In this document: positions 46,118-57,515 of the stretch, piece after piece
Layout of the letters: every line of letters begins with the position of its first letter
How positions within the stretch are numbered: the first letter of the stretch is position 1
Origin: Apiosordaria backusii
Taxonomy: Eukaryota > Ascomycota > Sordariomycetes > Sordariales > Lasiosphaeriaceae
Length of the DNA stretch: 64,000 nt
Reading direction: 5' to 3'
NCBI GenBank assembly: GCA_030549205.1
Contig: JAUKTV010000004.1
Coordinates: 2,790,001 to 2,854,000, forward strand
Position numbers and translations under genes: made by a program
The notes under the pieces: generated by a model
The model's database searches: none
Told to the model about the DNA's origin: nothing
Seen by the model: the letters and a program-made list of their open reading frames with translations, nothing else

Positions 46118-46955
46118 ACGGCTGGCTGGGGTTGACTTGGGATATAGCATGGCGCGTTTGACGGCTGGGAGGTATTTTGTATTTTTTCGATCCGTTGTAC
46201 GCTCGCTTGCTTCTGGGCAGTTCGTTCAGCATGCTACAAAAAGAAGACCTAAAATAAACTATCAAGATGGGATAGAAAAGATAGACCGGATGGCCGGAGA
46301 AGGCAGCTGTGGGGCATGTAACGACGTGTGGTATACCTGGGCGGTGGTCAGATCGCATTCTCATGTTGATGATAGGGCATGTACCAAGCGTGGTTGTTGA
46401 TAGAGCAAAAGAGAGAATATACAGAAAGAAAAAAGTAATCCCACTGTTGGTGTTAACGTAACACTAGGAACGTGGTTTCGGTGATTACCCATATCCTGTG
46501 TCCGGTGAGCTCGTTTGAGATGAGCAGTACCTGTCACGCAGTAGATAGGCCGACCTCGTGACTCGAAGGTAGCTGGCCAGTTGATGGTTTCAAGATTATG
46601 TGGTCAGCTCTTGAGGCGGCGGTCGATTTTCTTTGTCTCCAAGGTTAAATAGCCCAACCACCTCAGGCATCCAACTCTGGGTTCTGAGTAGATTTTCGAG
46701 CAAGCGATTGCTATTTATTGCCGCAACGGAGGTTATTTACCAGCAGTGAAATCTGCAGACAAAGCAAACAATTTGAGGCGCCTTCTTTTCTCACCTGACG
46801 CATCGCGACCACACAACCAAAACAGTCAACGCCTACCTCACCGGCTTCGAAGTCGCAAAACCAAAGGTTCCTACTGCAGGTATCACTTTTCCACCGTCAA
46901 CCCCACCCTTCACGCTTCACCACGCCTTCAGCAGAGGCAAACAACAACAAGAAAA
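46118..46955. other. Intergenic region
   Basis: Spacer between ADE4 and the small hydrophilic protein gene. No gene. The last ~150 bp are C/A-rich, like a leader. Confidence 0.4.
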
Positions 46956-47279
46956 ATGGCGAACGGCTCTGCTTCTGCGCCCCAGACCGAGGCTGAACAC
47001 ACCAGCAAGTCGACCACTGTAAGTAGTCCCACGATAACAACTATGTCCCTCCAATCGACAACAAATCCTAACCAAAATGCCTAGACAACCACAGAAAACA
47101 ATGCCAGTGGAAATGACAACAGCAGCGGCAGCGCCCAGAACAGCAATGACAGCAACACCGATAAGGGTACGAACGAGGCCTCAGAGAAGTCGAACAACGT
47201 GGGTGGTGCCTCGCTGCCCGAGTCGGTCCCCAAGAAACCGACGAGCTCGGAGATGTATTCTGCTGGGCATTATGACTAG
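46956..47279 (+). CDS. Small Ser/Asn/Thr-rich hydrophilic protein, 85 residues
   Basis: Exons 46956-47018 and 47085-47279 with a 66-nt intron. The donor is GTAAGT, a CCTAACC branch site sits before the acceptor, and the acceptor is CCTAG. The joined protein starts MANGSASAPQTEAEHTSKST and ends KKPTSSEMYSAGHYD. It has no hydrophobic core and no cysteine, and is probably intrinsically disordered. The neat intron, Kozak-like AAAAATGG context and matching phases support a real gene despite its size. The C-terminal SSEMYSAGHYD looks like the most constrained part. I do not recognise a family. A stress-related or regulatory small protein is possible but is a guess. Confidence 0.72.
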
Positions 47280-48415
47280 TTGATACGCGGCTGCCCTGGG
47301 GAGGATGTGGAGCAGTGCTGTGGGTGAGGAAGGAAGGGAAAAGGGGGTTAATACCATACTCTGGCTGCTAAGGAGGCTGAGACTGGAAAAGCACGATAAT
47401 GATGAACAAGGGAAGGCAGACAAATAAAGGGGGGAGGTTAGGAGAGAGAACTCGGATAGCGTGCGAATTTTACCAGGCCTTTCGCCTACTTAGATAGGTG
47501 CCCAGGCAAGGGAATAAATGCAGGGTTTTACTACCGTGGTGGTGGAACGCACTGTCACTTGTCCATCCACATATGTTGCTGTGAATGTCATCATTGTTCG
47601 TTTTCTCCGTGTTGCAATGTTTCTTTGGGGTTATTGTCCCCTGGTTTCCCTTGATTCTTGTTGTTGTAACCAGTGTCCCCCAGTCTTGCCACTCAAAAAC
47701 GAAATCAAGAAAGACGAGCTTGCACCCCTGCCTGTGTCTTGTGTCCTTGGACCTTCGGGGGGGAAGAAGAGGGAACGATAGGAGGAGGGGGGCATCTGGG
47801 GCGCATATCCCTGTGTTGATAGGAAAGATATATGGGTTTGAATGGTTATAGGTATACTAGCCTAGCATTGTATTTAATATAAAACGTACATGTAAGTCGG
47901 ATACAGTCGTTCTTCCAATGTAGTCGTTCTGAATGGTAGCCCGTCCTTAACAGTACTACAGCCCTTTCCCAGCGGTAGCCACTTTACAAGTTTGCCTCTT
48001 GCAATCCTGGCCAGTTCTGGTGCAATTTTATCCAAGTAAGCGATTCTAAGGAGCAATGGTTCGCTACGTCAGCGCTTGTTCGATTGTTGCCATTGTGCAG
48101 ATAAGCTGTTCTTAACTGTGTTCAGCCTGAATATTGAAAGGTTGCAAAGAACTCCCTCGGCTTGTAGGTTCAGGTTAGTGAGTGTGCCTTAGTTACCTTC
48201 AAGGCTACTGGAAGCATTGTCTGCTTTGGCAGCAACCAAGTTAACGAAGTCATCACAGCCACCTACAAAGCTGCCGAAAGCACCGCCCCAGACGCAATGT
48301 CCTCCTTCTGGTAATTGTGTTCGAGGCGATAGTCGTCTTCTTGGCAGAAGCGCTCAAGAGAAGAATTCTTGACAGACTGGGGCGCCTCCAACCGATAAAG
48401 CTCAACGACTCTTCC
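47280..48415. other. Start of a gene-poor island
   Basis: No gene supported. Base composition becomes more mixed, with A/T-rich patches near 47865-47890. Open frames are short and unconvincing. Confidence 0.4.
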
Positions 48416-48540
48416 GCGGATAGAGTTCACAGACTCTCCTGCGGATAGAGTTCACAGACTCGCCCGCGGATGGATTTCATGAACTCTCTTGTCGATAGAG
48501 TTTACAGGCTCCCTCTCGTCGATAGAGTTCAGAGGCTGGA
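48416..48540. repeat. 25-bp tandem array, about five units
   Basis: Units begin at 48416, 48441, 48466, 48491 and about 48517. The best unit is close to GCGGATAGAGTTCACAGACT plus five variable bases. Units 1 and 2 match over 20 bases; later ones drift (GTCGATAGAGTTTACAGGCT). The spacing is 25-26 bp. The array is not a multiple of three in period, so it is unlikely to be kept for coding. Confidence 0.9.
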
Positions 48541-50840
48541 ATTCTTCGCGCCGATGATAAGGCGGCGACTCACGCATCAAGTTTCTCGTGAAGAACGAAG
48601 ACCACACGGTCAGATAGCTCCTCGCTGAGCACCTTAGAAGAACCCTCCAAGCTTCGTTTGCTTCCCCTCCGCGCGCGCGCCGGCGAGAGAGTACAGGAAA
48701 ACAAGGGCGCCCTTGCGATCTTCTTCTCAAAGCTTTCCGTCTTAACCCATCGATCACTGCAGCGTCGGCTTGGAGCCCGCGGTCGGCTTCTACACCTCTC
48801 CTTGAGCCTGCCCCTGCCGCCGATTCCAGCTCTACAAGACACAAATGCCAAACTCTCCCGAGGTCGTCGCTCAGTTTTTCGCTTTCATCCTCGCGACAAC
48901 TTCGTGGATCCATTGGATATCATCCTCTCGGCTTCCGCTTCTCGAGTATGTTTCATTCTCTGGCCTTTTCCAAAGCCGTTTCACGTGGGACTTGAAGACC
49001 GGCTGCTCATGCTGTTGCTGCCTCTTGCCAACAGGGCGCGCAACCGACGCGCGCGTCCGCGCGGTCTTCATTCCGCATAGCTCAGGGTTGAGAGACTTGT
49101 TGGCCCGGTAGAGATCGATAGCCCTGCTTGTGACAAGTCGAGACATCTTACTTGTAGATGAGGATTGTTATGAAGGTGAACATTGTGTGAGCCTGTTTAA
49201 TATGGCATTCGCCCTTACTTAATGAAGAATTGTGTGCTAAAGTGAGTTTGCTCACAAGTGAGCATTTGGTAGGTGCCTCTAGCATATAATTAGCAATCAC
49301 TCAATAACGAGTGTAAATGAAGCTAAATAATATTATGAAGCAATATCTAACATGCCTCTTTTCCGATATACCTTGGGGACTGGTCCTGCCCTAGGATCAG
49401 GTACCTTAGTTAGTGGATAGTATGGCAGAGAAGATTGCTGCTGTAGCCAAAGGAAAGAAAATGATCACGAGATAGCTAGGCAGTTAATATCTCCTGGTCT
49501 ATTATCCCAAACCTATTTGGTGAGGTCAAATATCTTTTCAATATTGAAAAGTCGTAGACCCTTCCACCTTGCAGCAGAGCAACAGCAGGTGGCTTAGAAG
49601 GCACAGTCGCTCGACTTTGCCTTGCCTGAATGCTTCTGGAGTCTCTGCCAGCTAAGAAGCAGGCATTGATGATGACACTCTCGGCTGCTGATGGGGCAAG
49701 GGTGGTGCGCTCCCTTTGGCAAGCCAGCAGCGACTTGGAGTCACAATGCCCATTTGGCGTTGCTCCAGGCCAAGGTCCCTCTGTCAACCTGCCACTATTT
49801 GAGACCACAATGATCACTCGCTTGACGTTGTGCCAGGCTGCACTCTCTCTGGTAAGTCTGCTATTTATCAGTGAGCTTCATGCCTCCCTCCAATTTGAAG
49901 CAATTCGAGATGACAGGAACGACAAGGAGCGATCCGAAATCGAGACGATCTGCGTCAAGATCTGGAACTTTATTGCCTGACGGAAGCGGGGGATCGCATC
50001 TGGTTGGTGTGGTAATATAGAAGTGGATGCTCTGATACAGAAGACCCTCATGGCGAGCGAGTAGGACAAAGTGATAGTGCCCATCTGCTGCATGTCCTGT
50101 TGATATTCGATCTGCATTGAGCAGAAGAAAGCGAGGGTGCTCAGGTAGTCTGCTGTATACTTGTGCTGAGCGACGAAGACCGGCCTGTTGGAAAGGTAAT
50201 TATAGTGACGATTAGGGTATTGTTTTCTGGGCCACAGTCGCTGAAGGCCAAAATAATTGCCATGCTATAGCTATCAACGTGATAGCTATAAAGTGATGGT
50301 GCCCATCGTCGCAAAGGTGATGATGGCCAAAGGGAGTCGTTGGCGTCGTGCTGGGCAACAGAGGGCTGGCAGTTCGTAAAGATAGCTGCAGTGGGATTGC
50401 GTCGTTCTTCTATGGAATGGAACCGCTTGAGGCAGGACGGGCAGTTCTGCCGAGTGTTGTCAACGTGGCCCAGCAAAAAGGTGACTGCAATTGGGTCGGG
50501 ACTTTTGTTCAATGTAGTTCGGTTAGGGAAAGACAATCCTGCTCTTCTCATGCCAGTGGGGGGTACTCAATTGCAGTCAGAACGCCATCAAGATTCTTAT
50601 CCACCCCCCACCATTAAAAGGGGCAAGTAAAATGGCAAACACGAATTCTTTTCTGTCCATACCTCGAATGTTTTAGACCTCTTTAACAGCGGCAAATACA
50701 CATTATATCTCTTTTTCGGGACCATCTATTATAAGCATTACAACCCTCTATCTCTTTCAAACATATTAGCAGTAGCTAAATCCAACTAAGGACATTTCTA
50801 ATTATTCTTTTCGTTGTCATTAATATATAACTGCAAAAAC
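48541..50840. other. Gene-poor island, middle part
   Basis: No gene I can support. Frames of about 90-150 codons occur on both strands (for example 48452-48913 and 48871-49146 on minus, 49630-49980 on plus) but none is recognisable. An AAAGTGATRGTGCCCATC string occurs twice (about 50068 and 50290), hinting at a degraded repeat. Sequence after 50630 is strongly A/T-rich. Confidence 0.4.
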
Positions 50841-51086
50841 GCTCCTAAACGGATAAGTAAATAATGAACAAGCGGCTGCAAACGGATACAATGATAAAAG
50901 CTCGGATAAAACGATCAAACTGCTCGGATTAATAACTAAGCGGCTGCAACCGGCTTGATGAATTTTGGGAGAATGTCAAACGTTTCTAAACGGATAAATA
51001 AATACTGCTGGCGGCTGCAAACGGCTAGGACGATAAAAGCTCGGATAAAACGATTCAAAGCTCGGATAACTACCTAACCGGCTGCA
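50841..51086 (+). repeat. Tandem pair of ~105-bp repeats containing GGCTGCAAACGG
   Basis: Copy 1 (about 50841-50949) and copy 2 (about 50982-51086) share CTAAACGGATAARTAAATA, CGGCTGCAAACGG, GATAAAAGCTCGGATAAAAC and CTCGGAT, ending in a further CGGCTGCA. Related fragments recur at about 51875-51935, 52405-52465 and 52550-52610. The family therefore brackets the region 51.1-52.4 kb. Confidence 0.85.
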
Positions 51087-51199
51087 GAGAGTGAAGTAAA
51101 TTTTGTACAATTGTAGTCTTTAAAGCAGCAGACCCTCTTTACCTTCTGTTTCTTGGTGGGAGATTTGTTAGGGGTTTTGGGTAGAGGGCCAGTAGCGGC

Positions 51200-51720
51200 C
51201 CTCTTTTTGGTGCTGCTCAGGTACTTTTGGTCTATCTTTTAGAACACCAAAGGCGGCAGCACCAAATTCTCCCTCTCCCTCTCTTAACAGCATCACATCT
51301 CCTTGTTTGTTCCCGAGCGCAACAACAGCAATCTTACTCCAGCGAGAGCGTGCGGTCCAGAATTCAGCATCAGAGGTCTCCTCTCCAGCATCGTTCATCA
51401 GCAACACCACACGCTGTCGCAACTCTTCGCTTTTTCCTCGTTACTCCTCGCTTCTTCTTCGTTCCAAATAACATTACCTCGCTTGCGAACCGACCATAAT
51501 GGCTGACAACAGTCAAGAGGATCTCTTCTCTCCAGCATTGCTCACCAACAACACCACATCTTCCTTTCTTGCTCGCTTTCGAGCGCCAGCAAGAGCAGCC
51601 GTACTCAAGCGAGAGCGTTCTTACGGTGCCAGATGCAATAATCGCCTGGAACAACGTCAGATGGGCCTTGTGATCCCAGATCGTGATGTTATAAGAGTAA
51701 GCAGGCGTGGTGAATGTAGC
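51200..51720. repeat. Diverged internal duplication, possible degenerate coding remnant
   Basis: The segments around 51318-51420 and 51515-51630 share CCAGCGAGAGCGTG/CAAGCGAGAGCGTT, CTCTCCAGCATYG and CAGCAACACCACA/CAACAACACCACA. On the minus strand this gives related peptides around ARSRWSKIAVVAL and TLSLEYGCSCWRS, and CGVVGEQCWRE and CGVADERCWRG. No full gene can be assembled. It may be an old repeat-bearing gene or a minisatellite-like element. Confidence 0.5.
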
Positions 51721-52033
51721 GGTTGGCTGAGTCTGATAGGGCGAGACCATTGCAGGGCGTTGGAATGTGCTGCTCAGGCACTGGAATGTAAAAGCCAGGC
51801 ACAGGAATGCAACAGTGGAGAGTTGCGTTGCTTGAAATGAAGTAGAAAGTGATGATAATATCTTTTTGAGAGTTGGCGGCTGCAATCAAAGGTCTTATCG
51901 GCTGCAATTGAATGGCTACTGGCTGCAATCGAAGGTAAGCGACCACACTTGAAAAATAAAAATAGGGTTTGTTTACATCAGCGGTTATTGTGAGCAAAGC
52001 AACATCAGATCGCAGATTCCTTTTTTAATATTA

Positions 52034-52368
52034 CGGAGGCTGGGGCCAAAAGTGAGTGAACTCCTATGTTAGCTCAATTTCCTAGGACAGTGTGAACTGT
52101 GTACTTTTAAACTACACACTATATGCCCAGTACTTTTATACTTACTTGGAAATAGGATTTAAACCTTTCTATTACTTTTTAATATCCTGAAAGTCTTTCT
52201 TTATTTTTTTTATATTTTTATTCTTTTGTATTAAGTATAAAAGGTCAGCCTAGCCTTTTAAGGGTTAGGGTTATGGCCGTGGCTTGAGAGTGCGTGCACA
52301 GCTGTGGGCACTGTGAGCCAAGGCGGCACCTAACATGGGAGTTCACTCACTTTTGGCCCCAGCCTCCG
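52034..52368. mobile_element. 335-bp MITE-like element with 39-bp terminal inverted repeats
   Basis: The left end (52034-52072) begins CGGAGGCTGGGGCCAAAAGT and continues GAGTGAACTCCTATGTTAG. The right end (52330-52368) is its inverted complement with one mismatch (T to C) in 39 bases. TA dinucleotides flank both ends (52032-52033 and 52369-52370), as expected for a TA target duplication of the Tc1/mariner superfamily. The interior has no transposase frame and is A/T-rich. It is non-autonomous, and mobilisation would depend on a transposase elsewhere. Confidence 0.85.
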
Positions 52369-52370
52369 TA

Positions 52371-53096
52371 AGCAGTTGCAAAACAACCAGCGTCTGCAAT
52401 CATTTTAACCGAGCGGCAGCAAACGGATAGTAAAATAAAAGTTTAAATAAAACAATAATGCAGCGGCTGCAGGCCAAATGAAAAAAAAATGACAAAAAAG
52501 GTTAAAAGATATTTTCGGCTGCAATCGAGCATGTTGATATCTTTAGCGGCTGCAAACGAATTAATCGAGCGATTGTAAATGGTTAAAACGATAGAAGCTC
52601 GGATAAACTTATAAAATGGATCGGGTAAGTAAATATCATAATTAAAGGCAAATCCAAGTGTTTAAAGATATGACACAATATTTACTTTCCACCATCTTTA
52701 CTTTACGGCTATTTGGTCGGTGTTGGAACTTGTTATTTTGCGTCATTAGCAAGTCTCGAGACAAGGCAAGGCATCGGAATGCAAAAGACCCGTTCCTCCT
52801 CCCACCTCACCCTCTCTCAACTTCTCCTCTCCCTTCATCGTCTGCCATGTCTCACTCCCTGTTGCCATTCTTCCGTTTTCATCATGCCCCTCGACATAGA
52901 CCAAGTCACTGATTCTTTCTTTGAACACCACACACCACAGAAACACATTATAACACATGTGGCATTCTTCTCTGGGTTATTTTCTTTTAGGATAGGTATG
53001 TAACTCTGTCTACAATTTCTAATCTTTTCTCTTCCCCCAAAACCCATCGATTGCCCCCTCCTGTCTTTCCATTCTTCTTGGTCACAGTTACATACT
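52371..53096. other. A/T-rich repeat remnants and trehalase 3' flank
   Basis: Further CGGCTGCAAACG and GATAGAAGCTCGGATAAAC fragments of the ~105-bp repeat family lie at about 52405-52610. From 52780 on, base composition returns to normal and is probably the 3' UTR of trehalase. No gene. Confidence 0.5.
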
Positions 53097-55529
53097 TTAC
53101 ACCAACTCAGCCAACGCCTTGGCCTTGTTCTCCTCCACAGCCTTGATAAAGGTCTCATACGGCGTCAGGGTTCCCAGCGCTCTCCGCATGTGCGCATTGA
53201 CAATCTGCAGTCCATACACATAACTCGCGTTAACCCAGCCGAATCTGATCGAAAGTTAGCCATGGTTCCTCACACGTTCACAGAAAAGAAAAGAAAAGAA
53301 CTCACCCCTCCTTGGCAACACCCTTGAAGTCCAAACCCTGATTTCCATACTCGGCATCCACTCTGTGCGGATCAATCGGTCTCGTCACATCATACTTCTC
53401 CACCACCACCCCGTTGAAGTCGACAAACGCCTTGGTGATCATGAACAACCACTTGTATGCCAGTCTCTCGGCCTCCTCCGTGAAGCTATACCGGTACAGC
53501 CCAGTCCACGCCAAGATTTGCTGCGGCGCCCAGCCATAGGGATAATCCCACTGCCGGTTGGGTCGCTCTAAACCAATCTCTCCACGACTCTCCTCGGTAC
53601 CAGACAACAACCCGCCCACTGCCTCAAACTTGGGAAGGGCCTTGGTGACCATGGCAGCGGCTTGCTTCGGGCTGGCAACACCAGCCCAGAGAGCCCAAAA
53701 AGTTGTTGCGCTTTCGTACGAGCACTGCTTGCGGTTCGCTGTGTCGTAGTCAAAGTACATACCCTCCTGCTCGTTCCAGAGATACTTGTCAATGGCCAAC
53801 TTTCTCCGCTTCGCGCGGCGGTCCCAGATGGCCGACGCCTCGACGTGGTTGGGCTCCATGCTGCCCACACAGTACTCGGCAGGGATGACAAGTTTGTCGT
53901 GGAACACGTTGCGGATGGTGCGCGCAATGTCAGTCTCGTATTTGAAGAGAAGCGAGTTCAAGTCGATCGTGGCAAGGTCGGCGCAGCAGCCCTCGAAACG
54001 GTATGTCGTATCGTGGCCCGACTCACGGACGGCACGATCGTGCATAAAGTAGTCGTCGAGCTCGGGCTCCTTGATCCTGCCACTGTTGTAGCCCTCAACA
54101 AATTCCTCAAAAGTGCAACCATGTTTCTTAACGTAGGGCTCCAAAATATGAACGAAATGGCCGGCCTCCGTCTCAGGGGGAACGCCAAGACCCTCGGGCC
54201 TGTACCGGGAAAGACCTGTGACGGGGTCTAACCGCGGCTCGGCCACCCATACGCTGTGATACTCCTTGATAGCAGCCAAGATGGACGTCCGGAGAAAGTC
54301 AAGAGCACCTGGCTCGTGCTTAATCTTGTCATACACCCGGAGTGCCATATCGGTAAGGAAAGGGGGCTGTGACCGGCAGAGGTAGTACGACCGAGTAGCG
54401 TTGAGAATCTTGCCGTAGTGCTTGATGCAGAAGCAAAAGTTCTGTACCATTGACTTGGCCAGATCGACCTTATCGTGCACCAGCAGTCCAAGTGACTCCA
54501 TGTAACTGTCCCAGCCGTAGAGCTCGTTGAACCGACCTCCCGGCACGACGAATGGCCGGCCCTTGAGCGTCTTCTTTCCAGTCTTGGGATCCACTTCCTC
54601 TTCCATGTCCACGGCGAGCAGACCAGGCTTAGAATTCATGTCCCGAACCAGCTCGGGGGTAATCTTCTCCGGCAGAAGCTGCACATCGAGCCGGAGCTCA
54701 GGCCTCTCCTCTGCGACCTTGGTATAGTACTCATATTGCTCGGGGGCGCCTCGGGGAACGTAGATGCGTGGCCTCGGGTCGTCCGTCCAGTCTTTCGGAT
54801 CCCGCGCCGCAATCTCAATGCTGGAAGCATCAATACGGCGGGTGAGACCTTCCCAGAAGTGGTCACGAATCATTCGTGAAAGACGGTTGACGGGGTTCTC
54901 GTTCAGTCGGGCTTCGTCGAGGATAATCTGCTTGCGGCCATACTCCTTGGCGAGCGAGAGCTCTTGGAGCAGATTAGAGAGCATGTATGTGCCTCGAATA
55001 TCGAATCTGTTGTGCCCATTAGACGCCGCAGTGCGGAGTGTGAGAACTTTGGGACCATTGTCCTCGATTGTGATCTGCATGTTCCCATCGGTATCCTCCT
55101 GCGACTGCAAACTCTGTAGGGTAGGTTCGACTTGGATAAGGAATCGACGAGAGTGTGGGATGGTTGATTCGTCTGAAACAACACCGTTAGCACTTGATTA
55201 TATTATGGTCCAAAATCGGGCACATCGGTGCTCACCATGGCTTCCTCTCCGGTAAGGCTCCTTCAGGCCCATCCGCTCCATCTGCTTGAACAGGCTGTTC
55301 TGTTGCAGCCCAATTCTGGTTAGCCCATGGTCATCCCTGTGATCATAAGCAGAAATACCTGTGAGTAGGTGCGAGTTCTGGCGCCCGCCCGGGTGTTGAG
55401 ATGGCGCTCATCGGCCGTATAATAGGTCCTGGCATCGTCGAACACGCCCTCGTCAGTCGACCCCCGGCTTCGGGGAGCGCCCGGCGGTGGGGCGGGTGGT
55501 GTAATCTCTGTTGTCGGGATGATAGGCAT
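53097..55529 (-). CDS. NTH1: Neutral trehalase
   Basis: Cytosolic enzyme (GH37) that splits trehalose into two glucose molecules, used in spore germination and recovery from stress. Exons 55359-55529, 55236-55299, 53306-55172 and 53097-53244 give 749 residues. Both trehalase signatures are present: PGGRFNELYGWDSY and QWDYPYGWAPQ. The regulatory N-terminus has a PKA-type site RRGSH (Ser77) and a calcium-binding loop DTDGNMQITIED (about residues 105-116), as in yeast Nth1, where phosphorylation and Ca2+ activate the enzyme. The acceptor of intron 1 is set at AACAG so that TYSQ runs into NSLFKQMERMG. No signal peptide, which separates it from acid trehalase. The last exon ends EENKAKALAELV. Confidence 0.96.
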
Positions 55530-57515
55530 GATGACGGTGGTGTTCGGGAATCGAGGACTTAAAAGATTGCAGAGGATGGATGGGAGCAAAAGATGGCGTC
55601 GAGTTTCCTTCTGCTGGGTGAGGTAAGGTAGGGAAAGCTCTAGCAAACAAGGACGGGCAGGCTTGTGCTTCGGGCTCTGATGCGAGTGGCTAAACGCTAA
55701 AACGGATTGAGTGTTGCAATCTGCTGCAGGAACTCGCACGTTTGTCGTCGTCTGTCTATCCCAGAGAGGTTAAGGAAACAAAAAAAGAGGGAAAAGATAA
55801 CTTCTAGAGGTGTTGTGAAGAAGAATTGCGGCGTTGCTGAGAGAAGATGTCTCAGACAAGGCGGCTTTACGTTGGGTGAGGTGTTGAGGTGCAGGGGAGT
55901 TGCGGGCAGGAGGTGGAGGTGGTGGTTACCTACTGTGGTATGCTGCAGGTGCGGATGCAGGTGGGTGCCGCAGCTGCCCTGTCCGCCCACCAAAGAAGCA
56001 AGGAGGGTCCGAGATTGGGAGCGCCAGCACGCTGAGATCACGGGGCCATTGAAAAAAGCAAGCACCAGGTGCAGATAAGCCTCATTGAAAATTATCTATC
56101 TCGTCTTCTTCAGCCAGCTAGAGGCGTTCTCAGCCTTGCACTAAAGCCCCAACCTCGTCCCGATTGTCTTTGGGTGAACACCCAGCCGGATGGGATTCTT
56201 TGTTTGTGCGTCACCTTGCACCACCATGCCCCTGATGCTGTGCTCCTGTATGTAAAAAGATGTCGATGTCACTGTGGATTGAAAACAGTGGAGGAGGGCG
56301 ATTTTAAAGTGTTTAAGTGGTAATGGGGTCCACAATGACGAAGCACTGCAGCCATATCCATCATTGGGTATCGGTATCTGACATGTGCCCTCGAATCATC
56401 GAGGCTACGGAGTCAGCTTCGGCCGGACAATCTCTACCCCGAATTTGAAGTCCGGAGAAGGTCTTCTTCATCTACGATATTGGTCTTTATCAAACAGTCA
56501 AGTCTCAGGAACACCAGCACTCTCATGTTTGCTTCTTGCCCGCCACTACCCCACGAATCCAAACACCCTCGAAGAAAGCGGGGTGACGATCATCATCCGA
56601 CCCTCTCCCGTCTCAAAACCTTCAAAAGCCTCACCATCATCCATCCATCCAGGCAGCTCTCTTAAAAAACAGAAAACTTCTTCTCTCCTGGTGATCCAAC
56701 AGCTAACCGAATATGCACATCATACGGGCGTTATTGAGCACATGACCACTTCCACGACATCCGTGCCATCCCACCCACACTTTCCCCCATTCGCACTGAC
56801 GGCTCTCTCCCTCTTGGCGGGGCACTGCCGTCAGCAACCAAAAAGCGTGGGGGAGCTCGGGAAAAGGTTTGGTTCGACAGGGGGGGTTCTATGCCCGCCG
56901 ACCACCGACCTCCGGAGCCGCCGCTCAGCGGCCGGAGGTGCATAATTTCGATCTTGCCCATCTCTATCATAAGAACTATGCATATTCATCCATTTGCCTC
57001 GTCACAGATTTTTGTGCAACATGAAAACTCTTGGCTGGATTTGCCTTCTGTTTGCCTCCCGTTTGCCGCTTTTATCAATCTCTAATTTTATTAGAACAAC
57101 GTGCATTGTGAGGCCTGAAACATGGCACCTCCTCCGTGCCTTCGCCTACCAACAGCAACAACACCATTTATATCTCCCGAGACACAACACGGCCCGGACC
57201 ACATATGGCGGCAGTCGGCCACAGCCTGACCCAGATTCCAGACAAGAACAGCGAAAAGAAATCAAGGCCATGCGAATGCTGCTTGAATATTACTTCGTAG
57301 GAAAAAGAAGAATGCTTCAATGCCTAAAAGAACTAACCCTAAGCTTGTCAACATAAGAAAAACATATACAACTATCAAAAACCACCGCACAAAATGCCAC
57401 TTTTATACTGTCCACCCAATAATGCGGCCCCAATTATTCCCAGTCCAGACAAAGGTTCATCCAGCCCTTTGCCACCCATTCGCTACCCGCTTACCAAAAC
57501 TCCCATGTAGTTGTC
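55530..57515. other. Intergenic region
   Basis: Trehalase promoter and spacer before the DUF3405 gene's 3' end. Open frames up to about 190 codons have no recognisable content. No repeats stand out. Confidence 0.4.

Noticed and set aside
48452..49146. Two minus-strand frames of 91 and 153 codons in the repeat island
   Set aside because: One runs through the 25-bp array, whose period is not a multiple of three; neither resembles a known family. I could not rule out a small gene at 48871-49146.
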